Assembly (NCBI GenBank): GCA_019704295.1
Contig: AP024596.1
Location: forward strand, 496,001-560,000
Length of the DNA stretch: 64,000 bases
From: Sulfolobales archaeon HS-7
GTDB lineage: Archaea > Thermoproteota > Thermoprotei_A > Sulfolobales > Sulfolobaceae
Reading direction: 5' to 3'
In this document: positions 8,397 through 18,104 of the stretch, one piece after another
How the letters are laid out: each line of letters starts with the position of its first letter
Position numbering within the stretch: position 1 is the first letter of the stretch
Notes under the pieces: model-generated
What the model saw: the letters and a program-made list of their open reading frames with translations, nothing else
Database searches by the model: none
What the model was told of the DNA's origin: nothing
Position numbers and translations under genes: made by a program

Positions 8397-9781
8397 ACCA
8401 CCTCAAACTGTCCAAGTATATTTTTCCTAACTATTAGTTCTGCTATATCCTGAGGCGCGATGACTTTTCCTTCGCTTTTCGATACTACTTCACCAATAAT
8501 TGAGGGTTGACCTCCAGCCTTATGAATTCTCTCAGCTACCTCATCAATTACATGTCCTTTAGCGAAAATCACTATTCCCCCATTCGTACCAGCTGTGGAA
8601 TTGGGTATAACGAAGTTTTCTGTCGAGAACTTGCAGATTCCCTTATCAATTACAGGGATCTCATCCAACCTTATGGTTACTCCTGCCTTATCGGCGAACT
8701 CCTTTACTACGAAGACTCCAGGCCCTGATACATCTGTTGTCATAGCTATGTGTTCGTTGGGATCGAAGGTCTTTCCAAACTCAGGTAAATGTTCGTAAAT
8801 CACCTTAGCAACGTCGAAGTTAGGCTTTGCCATAAGTTCTATAGCTTCATGCTTTATCTTACTCACGTAACCAACTGATATTCCCGTCTTCTCTAGATCC
8901 TCAATCATATCTGGATTTATCATAAGCCACATATAGAGGTTGATAGGAGTTAATTCCCCCATAGGTCTTGTTACTAATATTTTCATTCCTGGTTCAACAT
9001 CACCATAAAAGGTGGGTAGTTCGTGATCTGTCTCACCTATTACCGTAGCCCCCTGCATAAACGTACCAGTAGTCGGCTGAATCTCATCGACTAATTCGAC
9101 TTTATACTCTTGAGAGTACTTTACGAAGTTATTTCGTATACTCTCTGTAACCTTAAGGTCGGGAGAATCGTAAACTGGTATGATCTTTATGTTCTTAAAG
9201 GTGCCCTTTGCGAATAAGTCGTTTAACGAATTGGAAATAGCCACTTGGGTATGCGTATAAGAAGTAGGTTCCTCCACTGGGTCAATTATTTGAATTGTAT
9301 CGTTGTTAGTTAGTGTATACGATTTCCTAGTATTACCCTTTAGTCTAATAGCATCGATTACTGCAACTTCTCCATTCGGATTAGACGTAATTATCGAATG
9401 CCCCTTACCAATTATCAGTTTATGGGATGTTTTTATTGATAAATATGTTTTTAGAAGGAATTGAGAAAATAGTTCTGGATCCCCCCCAGTTTTCTGATTA
9501 ACCTGAATTAGCGAAACTGCTCTGTCTGCGTCAAAGTTACCCCCATTAATAAGCCGTTTAATCTCAAAATCCTGCGAGATGAATATGTCTGCGTCTTCGC
9601 GAGGGGAAATCTCTATATTGTTAGCGAGCAATACTTCCTTTATTTTCTTGATTGCGGGATATACTATATCGATCAAGTCAACCTTTACTGCACACCCAGT
9701 AGCTAATGATAGCGGATTAATGCCCATAGATTTGTATTTGTTAACTCCCTCCATGAACTTCCTTTGTTCGTCCTCATACAT
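8393..9781 (-). CDS. SelD-like (selenophosphate synthetase-related) AIRS-fold protein
   Basis: A 462-residue member of the PurM/SelD superfamily. The N-terminal segment LATGCAVKV keeps Cys30 and Lys33 with the spacing of the catalytic Cys and Lys of SelD. An Asp pair in [10 protein letters not shown] fits metal/ATP binding, the middle carries [20 protein letters not shown] and TRPMGELTP, and the C-terminal [14 protein letters not shown] resembles the SelD TSGG region. No selenocysteine machinery is visible in the window and crenarchaea generally lack it, so a sulfur substrate (for example thiophosphate chemistry with TusA) is the more likely role. I recall similar archaeal proteins being labelled SelD-related sulfur metabolism proteins, not verified here. 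An MFS gene lies 57 bp upstream on the same strand. Confidence 0.8.
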   Translation of the reverse strand: MYEDEQRKFMEGVNKYKSMGINPLSLATGCAVKVDLIDIVYPAIKKIKEVLLANNIEISPREDADIFISQDFEIKRLINGGNFDADRAVSLIQVNQKTGGDPELFSQFLLKTYLSIKTSHKLIIGKGHSIITSNPNGEVAVIDAIRLKGNTRKSYTLTNNDTIQIIDPVEEPTSYTHTQVAISNSLNDLFAKGTFKNIKIIPVYDSPDLKVTESIRNNFVKYSQEYKVELVDEIQPTTGTFMQGATVIGETDHELPTFYGDVEPGMKILVTRPMGELTPINLYMWLMINPDMIEDLEKTGISVGYVSKIKHEAIELMAKPNFDVAKVIYEHLPEFGKTFDPNEHIAMTTDVSGPGVFVVKEFADKAGVTIRLDEIPVIDKGICKFSTENFVIPNSTAGTNGGIVIFAKGHVIDEVAERIHKAGGQPSIIGEVVSKSEGKVIAPQDIAELIVRKNILGQFEVV

Positions 9782-9838
9782 AAGTAATAAGAATGAAAAT
9801 GCTAATTTAAAAGTAACTAAGGTTGAAAATAATCTGAT

Positions 9839-11125
9839 TTATAAACTTCCGTTTTTATTTAAAGATTTAAAGATATAAGAAGATATAAGTAAAAGTGCCC
9901 CAGCTAGCCCGAAATCGACATCAAATCCTATATAATGAGATATATATCCCGATAAAAGTGAACCCATTAGTTGGGCAATCCCTACCATAGTGCTGTATAC
10001 ACCTAATCCAGTACCCTGCCTCCTTTCTCCAACTACCTTAAATACTAAAGTCGTTGAGGAAATATAGTATATTGCGTATGCGACTCCAGCCGCGAGAGGA
10101 TACATAACAAGGCTAATTCCAATGAGATATGCTCCCACGAGAAACGCCGACGTAATACCTATTCCAATATATGTGATCCCTCTTAATATCAGCGATAAAT
10201 AGGAAGATAAATGTTCACCTATTTTTTTCACTACGTCTCCAGCTTTCATGAACGATATAGTCTGTACTATCATTCCGACCGTTATAACTACCATTACGTC
10301 TAACTCGCTTATGCCGCTCCTATAGAGAGCTACTGGGAACTGCGTATTAAAAAGTCCGCTAGATATGTAGAAAATGAATATTGCCAAATAGAGCAAAGGA
10401 ACGTAATTTATTAAGCCGTTCCTAAGTCTTGACAACGAGAATAACTTGAAATGATTAAGATTAGGAAAATGAAGAAAGATTAAAGGATGCATCTTCAGCC
10501 TGGTTATAAAAGAGTCCTTATGATGAACCATTGCAGTCCTTTCTATTATAGAATGAGTATTCGGAACTAACTTCAATGATGCGAGGAAAGATATAACCTC
10601 AATAAATCCTAATACTTCGATAACCTCGAATATATGAAAGATAGGTGTTATTACTGAGGAAAAAACATATCCTACGACACCGCCTATGGAAGACAACATA
10701 GAAAGGGTTGAGAATTCGGTCGCCCAATCCTTCTTCGGAACGGATTCCATAAGTAGAAGGTTGATCGGGGTATTGTAACCTACATTACAAAAAACAACAA
10801 ATGAGTACAAAATTGAAATTTCCGGTATACTCTTAAATAGAGGGAAGAGAAGTAAACCTAGCGAAGTAGTTCCAAAGCTCACCACCACTAGTAATTTCCT
10901 GTTGAACCTATCAGCTGCCTTTCCCCATATATAGGACGCTGGTATTAAAATTAGGTTTCCAAGAGTAATTACATTACCGACGTCAATAGCGTTTCCCCCT
11001 AGTGAAAGTATATCTAATGTAACCAAAGTTGATATTGGAGCCAATGCCATGTTTACTGGGAGCGTTATCCACATCCAGCTTCTTTTAACACTAATCATGA
11101 ACTGTTTCTCCTTTAACTGATTCAA
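9839..11125 (-). CDS. major facilitator superfamily transporter
   Basis: A 428-residue polytopic membrane protein with about 12 hydrophobic helices. The loop between helices 2 and 3 has the MFS pattern GKAADRFNRK, and a charged central loop (about 185-215, HHKDSFITRLKMH) separates the two six-helix halves. The gene precedes the SelD-like gene on the same strand with a 57 bp gap and may be co-transcribed. No family-specific motif indicates the substrate; a link with sulfur compounds would rest only on neighbourhood. Confidence 0.8.
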   Translation of the reverse strand: MNQLKEKQFMISVKRSWMWITLPVNMALAPISTLVTLDILSLGGNAIDVGNVITLGNLILIPASYIWGKAADRFNRKLLVVVSFGTTSLGLLLFPLFKSIPEISILYSFVVFCNVGYNTPINLLLMESVPKKDWATEFSTLSMLSSIGGVVGYVFSSVITPIFHIFEVIEVLGFIEVISFLASLKLVPNTHSIIERTAMVHHKDSFITRLKMHPLIFLHFPNLNHFKLFSLSRLRNGLINYVPLLYLAIFIFYISSGLFNTQFPVALYRSGISELDVMVVITVGMIVQTISFMKAGDVVKKIGEHLSSYLSLILRGITYIGIGITSAFLVGAYLIGISLVMYPLAAGVAYAIYYISSTTLVFKVVGERRQGTGLGVYSTMVGIAQLMGSLLSGYISHYIGFDVDFGLAGALLLISSYIFKSLNKNGSL

Positions 11126-11497
11126 CCTAAGTTTTGATTTAAAATATTACCCCAATGTAGTCTAAGACTACTTATATCACCGCACTTAAGGACAGTAGCG
11201 AGATGCTATCCAAAAGCTGCTTGAATACAGTACTCACGAATATTTAGAAGTCCAGCACGTAGCTAGATCTTCATGTAAAATACGTCTTAAGTTATGCTTT
11301 ACTACCTGCTCCCTTAACATTAAATTGACAAACCTAGGATTTCCATAAAGTTGCCTTTCATCAAGATAACGTAGACAGTAAAGGATGTGATGAAATCTGT
11401 TTGAAATGTTAGGATTAGTAGCAAACAAATTAGTAATGTAATATATTCCATATTAATCTCGATAATTTTATATAACTAGTTGTGAATTAAAAGTTTA
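11126..11497. other. intergenic region between the MFS gene and agl3
   Basis: About 370 bp. The right end holds the agl3 promoter and the left end the MFS promoter. A 64-codon minus-strand frame (11234-11428) rich in Arg and His has no recognisable motif and poor codon character; it may be a relic or chance. Confidence 0.4.
11467..11474 (+). promoter_or_regulatory. TATA box of agl3
   Basis: tttatata lies 24-31 bp before the ATG at 11498, with an A/T-poor gap between. The spacing predicts a leaderless transcript. Confidence 0.65.
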
Positions 11498-12661
11498 ATG
11501 AAGGTTATAGTTCTAGGCGCTGACGGTTACTTAGGTTGGCCGCTAGCGTTAAGGCTTTCAGCTAGAGGTCACGAAGTAGTAGGAGTTGATAACTTATTTA
11601 CAAGGACAACCGTTGAGAATAGTGGAAGCAGTAGCGCTATACCCATACCACCCCCAGAAAGTAGAATTGAAGCAGCAAGAAACATACATGGTTTTGATAT
11701 TAAGTTTATAAAGGAAGATATAACAAAGCCTGGTTTCCTTAGAGAGTTAATAGAGAAGGAGAAACCAGATGCTGTAGTTGATTTCGCAGAGCAGAGAAGT
11801 GCTCCCTATTCAATGAAAGGGGAGAACGAGAAAGTCCATACAATAGTGAATAACTTAGTGGGCACAATAAGGCTAATAGAAGCTGTAAAGTCGGTAGATC
11901 CATCGATTCACATATTGAAAATGGGTACGATGGGGGAATACGGTACTCCGAACTTCGATATTCCAGAATCACCTTTTGTTCAAGCGATAATAGGTGGAAA
12001 ACAGGACAGGATCATAACTCCGAAAAAAGCAGGTTCAATTTATCACTATTCAAAAGTATTTGATACGTACATATTCCTATTTGAGAATGAGGTATCTAAT
12101 ATAACGGCAACAGACATAATGCAGGGTCCTGTTTATGGAACCAGAACTTCTGAAATAATTCACGAATCTCTTCACACTAGGTTTGACTTTGATGAGACTT
12201 GGGGGACTGTTGTTAACAGATTCTGTGTGGAGGCAGTAATAGGAACTCCACTTACTCCTTACGGTAAGGGAGGTCAGACTAGAGGATTTCTATCCCTAGA
12301 GGACAGTATGGAAGCATTAACTTTACTCCTGGAGAATCCTCCCAAACCTGGAGAATATAGAGTCGCAAACCAGTTCACGGAAATATATAGTATAAGGCAG
12401 ATAGCAGATATGGTAAAGAACGCAGCCGAAGCATTAGGTTTAAAGGTGAGTATTCAACAAGTCGAAAATCCAAGGATAGAAGCTGAACAACATTACTACA
12501 ACCCCGAAATAAAACTTCTACCCTCTTTGGGATTTAAGCCTAAAAGGAGAATGGAAGACGAACTAAAAAGTATGATTAAAGACTTACTGCCGTATAAAGA
12601 AAGGATCTCTCAATACTCACATGTAATCCTTCCTAAAACGAAGTGGAGAACTAAGAGATAA
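11498..12661 (+). CDS. agl3: UDP-sulfoquinovose synthase (SQD1/Agl3 type)
   Basis: Converts UDP-glucose and sulfite to UDP-sulfoquinovose, the donor of the sulfonated sugar in the Sulfolobus N-glycan. The 387 residues form an extended short-chain dehydrogenase: Rossmann motif GADGYLG at 7-13, NAD-ribose Asp in VGVDNLFTR, a catalytic region KMGTMGEYGTP (Thr144, Glu147) and the Tyr182/Lys186 pair of YxxxK in YHYSK. Positions 96-105 (FAEQRSAPYS) also match SQD1 enzymes. It has its own TATA box and overlaps the convergent NUDIX gene by 11 bp. It is the window's strongest link to S-layer glycosylation. Confidence 0.93.
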   Translation: MKVIVLGADGYLGWPLALRLSARGHEVVGVDNLFTRTTVENSGSSSAIPIPPPESRIEAARNIHGFDIKFIKEDITKPGFLRELIEKEKPDAVVDFAEQRSAPYSMKGENEKVHTIVNNLVGTIRLIEAVKSVDPSIHILKMGTMGEYGTPNFDIPESPFVQAIIGGKQDRIITPKKAGSIYHYSKVFDTYIFLFENEVSNITATDIMQGPVYGTRTSEIIHESLHTRFDFDETWGTVVNRFCVEAVIGTPLTPYGKGGQTRGFLSLEDSMEALTLLLENPPKPGEYRVANQFTEIYSIRQIADMVKNAAEALGLKVSIQQVENPRIEAEQHYYNPEIKLLPSLGFKPKRRMEDELKSMIKDLLPYKERISQYSHVILPKTKWRTKR

Positions 12662-13103
12662 GAGGATAACTAACTACACTGCCGTATAAGTCCCTTACAA
12701 CTATAGGAAACTTCACTTTTTCAATCAATGCTTTAATTAATGGGTACATTGTGGGCGTCATAGGTAGCCTAATTGCCTCCGATAATGGGAAAAACCTTAC
12801 CTCTTTAGCATCGCTGGAGGCTGATGCTTCTCCATTTACTACGGAAGATACGTAATCGAAAATAACATAGTGATAATTTTCTCTGACTGCTTCTACGATC
12901 GCTGCCAGTTTCTCTATCTTTACGTTAAGATTAGTTTCCTCGCTAACTTCCCTTTTAACTGCCTGTTCAATTGACTCACCGAACTTGACTTTACCGCCAG
13001 GAACGGCCCACATTCCCTTATTGGGCTCGTGACCCCTCTTAATTAACAGTATTTTATCCTCTCGTAGTATTATTCCGCCTACTGCTACTAAAGGAATATT
13101 CAT
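12651..13103 (-). CDS. NUDIX hydrolase
   Basis: A 150-residue protein with a full NUDIX box, about residues 36-58 (GGKVKFGES...REVSEETNL), giving the metal-binding REVSEE helix. The N-terminal strand region VAVGGIILREDKILLIKRG and the substrate side resemble ADP-ribose/nucleoside-diphosphate hydrolases of the MutT type. Cytosolic. The substrate is not evident. Its 3' end overlaps agl3 by 11 bp on the opposite strand. Confidence 0.9.
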   Translation of the reverse strand: MNIPLVAVGGIILREDKILLIKRGHEPNKGMWAVPGGKVKFGESIEQAVKREVSEETNLNVKIEKLAAIVEAVRENYHYVIFDYVSSVVNGEASASSDAKEVRFFPLSEAIRLPMTPTMYPLIKALIEKVKFPIVVRDLYGSVVSYPLIS

Positions 13104-13202
13104 TATAATAATCTTGTTAGGGTAGGTATAAGTATGTAACCCATTTAAAAAAGTTAGATTTCGTAATACCTCGCTGCTAACCCTCGGATCACGATAAGAG
13201 TA

Positions 13203-13211
13203 CTTTATATT
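13203..13211 (+). promoter_or_regulatory. candidate TATA box of the OLD-like ATPase gene
   Basis: ctttatatt lies about 28 bp before the ATG of a 12-codon frame at 13235 and about 75 bp before the ATPase's TTG start. If used, the mRNA would carry a leader of roughly 45 bases. Confidence 0.45.
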
Positions 13212-13234
13212 CTAATATGCTAGTTTAGGAGGTT

Positions 13235-13273
13235 ATGCGTTATATTACTAATACTACAGAAGTAAGAATATAG
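13235..13273 (+). CDS. possible 12-codon upstream ORF in the ATPase leader
   Basis: ATG to TAG reading MRYITNTTEVRI, starting where the TATA box at 13203-13211 predicts the transcript to begin and ending 7 bp before the ATPase's TTG. An AGGAGGT stretch sits just before it but is too close to act as an ordinary ribosome site for this ATG. It may be a translated leader coupling initiation at the weak TTG, or chance. Confidence 0.25.
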   Translation: MRYITNTTEVRI

Positions 13274-13280
13274 GGTAAAA

Positions 13281-14762
13281 TTGAAGCTAACAAGCTTTTA
13301 TGTTAGTAACTTCAAGGGATTGAGAGAGGCCAAGTTTGATAACCTAAATGGTATTAATGTAATCGTTGGATACAATGGATACGGGAAGACTAATGTGTTG
13401 TCTGCGATTTACATGTTCTTAAAGAATATGGAACTGGGGTTAGATAAGAAGGCGATGGACGACCCCAATCAAGAGTATATACTTTGGTGGAAAGATTACG
13501 ATATATCTAAACCGATAATCATGAGCGGGAAACTCTTATTTCCTGCTGGAGAGGCTCAGCGAATAGCGGATACACAGAGGGACATTTCGCTCGACGTGAG
13601 TATGGAGTTAACGTATTCAAAAAATCAGGTGAGCTGGAAGACCAGGGATTTTCTGATAAACGGACGCTCACCTTCAGGTGAGGACATACAAGACATCAGG
13701 AAATTTCTAGCGTATGTAAAGGAAAATGTGGATTACATACCTATATTTGACCAAAACTTCTTCGAGCAAACTTTACGAAAGATGGCTGAGATGAACAGAT
13801 CTCCTATAAATCTTCGAAAGTATTGGTATGATTTCGTAAACTTAACGAGTAAGGTCATTCCCGAGATTAAGGGTTTGGAATTCTGGGAGTTTAAGAAGCT
13901 CGTATTGAACGTGTATAATACTCCCATTTACATCGATATAGTTGCGAGCGGGTTCCAAAAGGTAGTGCTTATGCTGTTCGTGTTATGGCTAAGCGCAAAT
14001 AAGATTCTCTTAATCGAAGAACCGGAAGTAAATATGCACCCGCTCCTTCAAATAAAGGTCTCTAAGTTAATAAGGAAGTGGGCAGATGAAGATGTCTTCC
14101 AGGTGTTTCTTACAACTCATTCCCCATACTTTACTAGTCAGGATATTAGAAAGTTTATTATAATGAGGAGGAATGGAACTTATGGGACAGCCCACTCCCT
14201 TGATATAACGGATGAACTTAAGCTGACCATGTCAATGCTTGGAATCTCCCTGAGCGACTTACTTTTTTCGCGAACTATTATTTTAACTGGAGAACAGTTG
14301 GAACCACCGCTAGTTAATGCATGGCTATACAAAATTTCCGTCGATCCAGAGGAATTAGGAATTAAGGTATTTAAGGTAAGGGGAGATATAGATTTACAAT
14401 TATGGCTGAAAATTAAGGACACAGTCCCTCTGCGAATAATGTTCCTAGGACTTTGTGAGAAGTTAAATGATAACAATAGAGACAGTTGTGTATCCTTTAA
14501 TAAAGATGTGGAGACGTTCTACGACAGAAACGTTATCATTAACATTCTGAAAGAAATGGGAATATATCCAGATGATAAGGAAATGAGAGAACTAGGAAAG
14601 GATGATATATCAAAGTGGATATTAGGCGTCATGAAGCGCAGAGGGTACGAATATTCTTGGTACAGGGAGAATGTAAGTAGAATTATTGCCGAGATGGATA
14701 ATGTAGAAGTACCTCGGGAGATCGAAGTACTCGCAAATAAAATAAAAAGTGTTGAGGTTTAA
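13281..14762 (+). CDS. OLD-like AAA ATPase with degenerate TOPRIM region
   Basis: A 493-residue SMC/OLD-type ATPase. Visible in order: Walker [10 protein letters not shown] (30-38), an ABC-like signature in ASGFQKVVL (222-230), Walker [14 protein letters not shown] (242-253) and the H-loop TTHSPYF (278-284). OLD nucleases continue with a TOPRIM domain opening with EGxxE; the equivalent here (about 332-345) reads [13 protein letters not shown], and the later acidic positions near [12 protein letters not shown] (387-398) do not form a clear DxD. Nuclease activity is therefore doubtful. The start is TTG at 13281, the only one keeping the conserved first strand [14 protein letters not shown]. It overlaps gdhA by 4 bp convergently. 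A defence or repair role is inference. Confidence 0.8.
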   Translation: MKLTSFYVSNFKGLREAKFDNLNGINVIVGYNGYGKTNVLSAIYMFLKNMELGLDKKAMDDPNQEYILWWKDYDISKPIIMSGKLLFPAGEAQRIADTQRDISLDVSMELTYSKNQVSWKTRDFLINGRSPSGEDIQDIRKFLAYVKENVDYIPIFDQNFFEQTLRKMAEMNRSPINLRKYWYDFVNLTSKVIPEIKGLEFWEFKKLVLNVYNTPIYIDIVASGFQKVVLMLFVLWLSANKILLIEEPEVNMHPLLQIKVSKLIRKWADEDVFQVFLTTHSPYFTSQDIRKFIIMRRNGTYGTAHSLDITDELKLTMSMLGISLSDLLFSRTIILTGEQLEPPLVNAWLYKISVDPEELGIKVFKVRGDIDLQLWLKIKDTVPLRIMFLGLCEKLNDNNRDSCVSFNKDVETFYDRNVIINILKEMGIYPDDKEMRELGKDDISKWILGVMKRRGYEYSWYRENVSRIIAEMDNVEVPREIEVLANKIKSVEV

Positions 14763-16024
14763 TTTCCTCCTCTAGCTTTCATTGCCTTAATGACTCTTTC
14801 AACTGCTATTGCCATTGCTGAAGTTCTGAAGTCCTGATCTCCCAGTTTGTTATACTCCTTATACATTTCATCAAACGCCTTTTCCATCCTCGATATTATT
14901 AACTTTTTCGCTTCATCCTCTTCCATTATTTGACCCATTCTATTGTTTGCCCATTCAATATAAGAGCCTACTACTCCCCCTGAATTAGCCAAGATGTCTG
15001 GAATTACAGGTACTCCCCTTTGTTTCATAACATCGTCCGCGTCTGCAGTTAACGGACCGTTAGCTCCTTCTACAATAAGCTTAGCTTTAACTTTAGGTGC
15101 ATTATACTTAGTTATTACGTTTTCTATCGCCCCTGGTATTAGTATGTCGCAATCCTGAATTAATAGCTCATCGTTAGTCATTTTTTTAGCATCGGGATAC
15201 TCCGACACGCTTCCGTTTTTATCCTTATACTCCTTTACTTTTTGTACGTCTATTCCGTTAGGATTATATATAGCTCCTTTTGAATCGCTAATTCCTGTTA
15301 TTTTCGCACCCATTTGTGATAAGAATACTGCAGCGTAGTATGATAAATTACCAAATCCCTGTATCACTACTGTCTTGTCATTGAGTCCGTCTAAAAGCTT
15401 CTCCGAAGCCCTTTTCGTAATAGTAGCTACACCTAGCCCAGTACTGTATTCCCTAACTGCAAGTCCTCCTAGATCTATTGGTTTACCAGTGAATGAGGCA
15501 AAGTCTATTTTCCCCGTGGTCTTTATGTACTGATCCACGAACCACGCCATTACTTGGGAGTCGGTATTGACGTCGGGTGCAGGGATGTCAATTTCACTTC
15601 CCACGTATTTATTTATACTCTCAACGTATTTTCTGGAAACTTCTTCTAATTCCCTCTTTGATAGCTTTCTAGGTTCTAATTTAATTCCACCCTTTCCACC
15701 ACCATATGGAAGCAATAGTAACGAGTTCTTCCACGTCATTATCATTGAAAGGGCTATTACTTCATCCTGCGTTACGTTAGGATGATATCTTACTCCTCCC
15801 TTATATGGACCCAGTGCACTATTATGTTGAGATCTCCAACCGAGAAAAGTCTTTATTTTCCCATCGTCTCCCTTAATAGAGATTTTTACCTGTAAGACTC
15901 TTTCAGGTATAGACAGGGATTCTAAAACATCTTGTGGTAAACCTAATACGTTCCCTACGTGGTATAGTTTCTTTAACTGCTGTGCATAGAGACTTGAGGA
16001 CAAAACCTCCTGAACTTCTATCAT
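14759..16024 (-). CDS. gdhA: glutamate dehydrogenase
   Basis: Reversible NAD(P)-dependent deamination of glutamate to 2-oxoglutarate and ammonia in the cytosol. The 421 residues match the hexameric archaeal enzyme. Motifs include [11 protein letters not shown], the catalytic-lysine region [19 protein letters not shown], the Rossmann glycine motif in VIQGFGNLS and the binding segment [13 protein letters not shown]-like stretch (minus-strand TTTTTATAG) lies about 25-30 bp before the ATG at 16024. It probably supports amino-acid catabolism with the peptide transporter and carboxypeptidase also in the window. Confidence 0.95.
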   Translation of the reverse strand: MIEVQEVLSSSLYAQQLKKLYHVGNVLGLPQDVLESLSIPERVLQVKISIKGDDGKIKTFLGWRSQHNSALGPYKGGVRYHPNVTQDEVIALSMIMTWKNSLLLLPYGGGKGGIKLEPRKLSKRELEEVSRKYVESINKYVGSEIDIPAPDVNTDSQVMAWFVDQYIKTTGKIDFASFTGKPIDLGGLAVREYSTGLGVATITKRASEKLLDGLNDKTVVIQGFGNLSYYAAVFLSQMGAKITGISDSKGAIYNPNGIDVQKVKEYKDKNGSVSEYPDAKKMTNDELLIQDCDILIPGAIENVITKYNAPKVKAKLIVEGANGPLTADADDVMKQRGVPVIPDILANSGGVVGSYIEWANNRMGQIMEEDEAKKLIISRMEKAFDEMYKEYNKLGDQDFRTSAMAIAVERVIKAMKARGGN

Positions 16025-16099
16025 GTTGTCCCATTTGGAATATAACTATAAAAATTTAAATTCTACAGTCAACTCTTTCAATTGTGTTTATATCCTTTT

Positions 16100-17467
16100 T
16101 TATTTCTTCTTATAAAATAACAAAACTATAAATATGATCACCGCAGGTACTAATATCGCCAACTCCAATGAAAGGGTTGGATTTACGGCCTCATAAGGCA
16201 GTGTATTAGGAAGAGTTGTCAACGCGTTTACCGTTTGAGACGAGTTGTAATATACATGACTAACGAGCTGAAGCTCTGAGACTACGTACTTTCCGCTAAT
16301 CGCTTCCTGTTCTATCAGCATGCCTGAAGGGGTAAAGAACATGTACTCAGTCGAATTAGATGAGTTTGAACTTTTGTACAAATAAGTGTATACTGGTAAA
16401 GTCCCTAAAGGTGTGGTTATATTCGTTTCGTTTAATAGGGACATTTTTACTCCCTCATACGTGATCGTTGCGTTTCCGGCATCGGGAATCACAGGGGTTA
16501 ACAATTGAGTATAGTTGCCAATCTGGATCGACATGTAGTAGCCGTTAAGATTAGGGACTAATACAGAACCTTCTGCAACAGCTCTCACGTGTTCTATCAC
16601 CGCAACCGTAATTCCATTAGAGTATAGATATGGTACTATAATTTGCGTGTAACCCGTATTTATCAAATTATAGTACGGGCTCACGTTTAGTAGAGCGGCG
16701 TAGACGTATGATATGTTATAGTCTTCAGCTAACTTAACTTTGGGAAGCGTTATATTGTACGTCGAATTAGAATAATTATAGAGTATAATCTGAATCTGTT
16801 CGGAATTCAATGTTCCATCAAACTCCGCTAGAAGTCCGAACTTCATCAGACCAACATTACCACTAAAGGTTGTATTTTTAGTGCTTAAGGTAGTATCGTT
16901 AAACACATATAGTGACACGTTCTTCAGATTGATCAGATTCGCGACTGCTCTTGTAAAGCCACTCAGCGTAAGGGTAAGATTACCGTCTATTATTTCATAG
17001 GTATTATCAAATATTAAGTTCTTAGATAGAAACGGATATTCGGTTATGTTAAGGGGTATTTCGAGTGCACTTAGATTATAAGTGGCATTCTTAAATGTTT
17101 TGTATAGTTGGACTGCGATAGGATTAGTAGATATATTAGTGATGTTGTTTTTTACTTTAATCTGGATAAACCCGTTATTTTCTGAAATCACGCAGTATTT
17201 CAAATAAAAGTGAATATAACTGGTATTTGACGATGGGTCGTTAGATGGGTCGTTAGAGGAAGTAGTAGTATTGGAAGTGGTGGTTGTAGTCGGGGTAGTA
17301 ACAACAGGTTTAACAGTTTCGTTTTGTATTGTAATTATATAGGTTATATTGCTGGGAAGTATTACAGTCTCCTTGTCGACAACTGCTCCAAGATTTGTGA
17401 AATAAGACGGAAGTCCTACAAAAGTTACACTAGGCAATATGAGAAGTAACAATATCAGCCATTTCAT
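16100..17467 (-). CDS. secreted, membrane-anchored surface glycoprotein of unknown function
   Basis: A 455-residue protein with an N-terminal signal peptide (about 1-17), a Thr/Ser/Asn-rich linker near 58-85, a long beta-rich extracellular part with many N-x-S/T sequons (dozens, for example NTSY, NITN, NLTL), and one C-terminal membrane helix (about 430-450) followed by KKK. The architecture matches pseudoperiplasmic proteins of Sulfolobales. No catalytic motif was recognised, and a thermopsin-like active site was not seen. The heavy sequon load makes it a likely substrate for the N-glycan that Agl3 helps build. Confidence 0.75.
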   Translation of the reverse strand: MKWLILLLLILPSVTFVGLPSYFTNLGAVVDKETVILPSNITYIITIQNETVKPVVTTPTTTTTSNTTTSSNDPSNDPSSNTSYIHFYLKYCVISENNGFIQIKVKNNITNISTNPIAVQLYKTFKNATYNLSALEIPLNITEYPFLSKNLIFDNTYEIIDGNLTLTLSGFTRAVANLINLKNVSLYVFNDTTLSTKNTTFSGNVGLMKFGLLAEFDGTLNSEQIQIILYNYSNSTYNITLPKVKLAEDYNISYVYAALLNVSPYYNLINTGYTQIIVPYLYSNGITVAVIEHVRAVAEGSVLVPNLNGYYMSIQIGNYTQLLTPVIPDAGNATITYEGVKMSLLNETNITTPLGTLPVYTYLYKSSNSSNSTEYMFFTPSGMLIEQEAISGKYVVSELQLVSHVYYNSSQTVNALTTLPNTLPYEAVNPTLSLELAILVPAVIIFIVLLFYKKK

Positions 17468-18104
17468 CGTGACAACTTAAATTGGGGATTAATAACGTTA
17501 ATCAAAAATTCTCAGGATAATATCACAAACCCCTCTCGATTCTCTTAGGTATATAAAATTGGTTTAGTTAAAAACTTTATGAAGGTGAGACATTATCGAA
17601 AGTCCTTTACCCCAAGCAGTTTCAGGTTTAGAGGGTAAACTCTCTTTCTCCTCATCCTTTCAGAACTCGGCAAACACATCATTAATATAACTCTATTCAG
17701 TTATTATTGTCTAATACAATCCCGATATATTACACTTACGGTATACATTTTAAAGTATCTAGATATCGAAAGCAAAAACGGAATAGGAAGCTATACACTG
17801 TTTTACGCTAAATGATCGTAGATTTTTCCAACTCCGAAAGCCACATTATCAAATTATGGAAGCTTTCCACCCTCACCCTTTGGGGGTCTTACTCCTTTAA
17901 CTCCAGTAAAGATAATGCTATTCTTTTACAAAACAATTTACAAAGTGTTTTAATTTTCCAAGCACTTCCATGAATTTTCTGAAACAAATGTTAATGATAT
18001 CTTGGGGCGTTGACCTCGGAATTGATGATCCTTCAAACACTCTGTAGAAATACTCGATAAAACCCTAATTCTACGTTGTCTTGATTGATTTCGGAAAAAG
18101 ACTG
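17468..18104. other. 637-bp gene-free region, possible decayed coding sequence
   Basis: The left end holds the promoter of the surface glycoprotein gene. On the minus strand short open stretches in one frame (such as FIEYFYRVFEGSSIPRSTP near 18020-18070 and GVGKIYDHLA near 17810) are broken by stops. This looks like an eroded transposase or other gene, but I cannot name the family. No RNA gene or terminal inverted repeat was seen. Confidence 0.35.

Noticed and set aside
8393..9781. True selenophosphate synthetase
   Set aside because: Only the superfamily and the Cys/Lys pair support it; selenium use is not expected in this lineage, so the specific function was not assigned.
11234..11428. 64-codon minus frame between the MFS gene and agl3
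   Set aside because: No motif, and Arg/His-rich chance-like composition; mentioned only as a possible relic.
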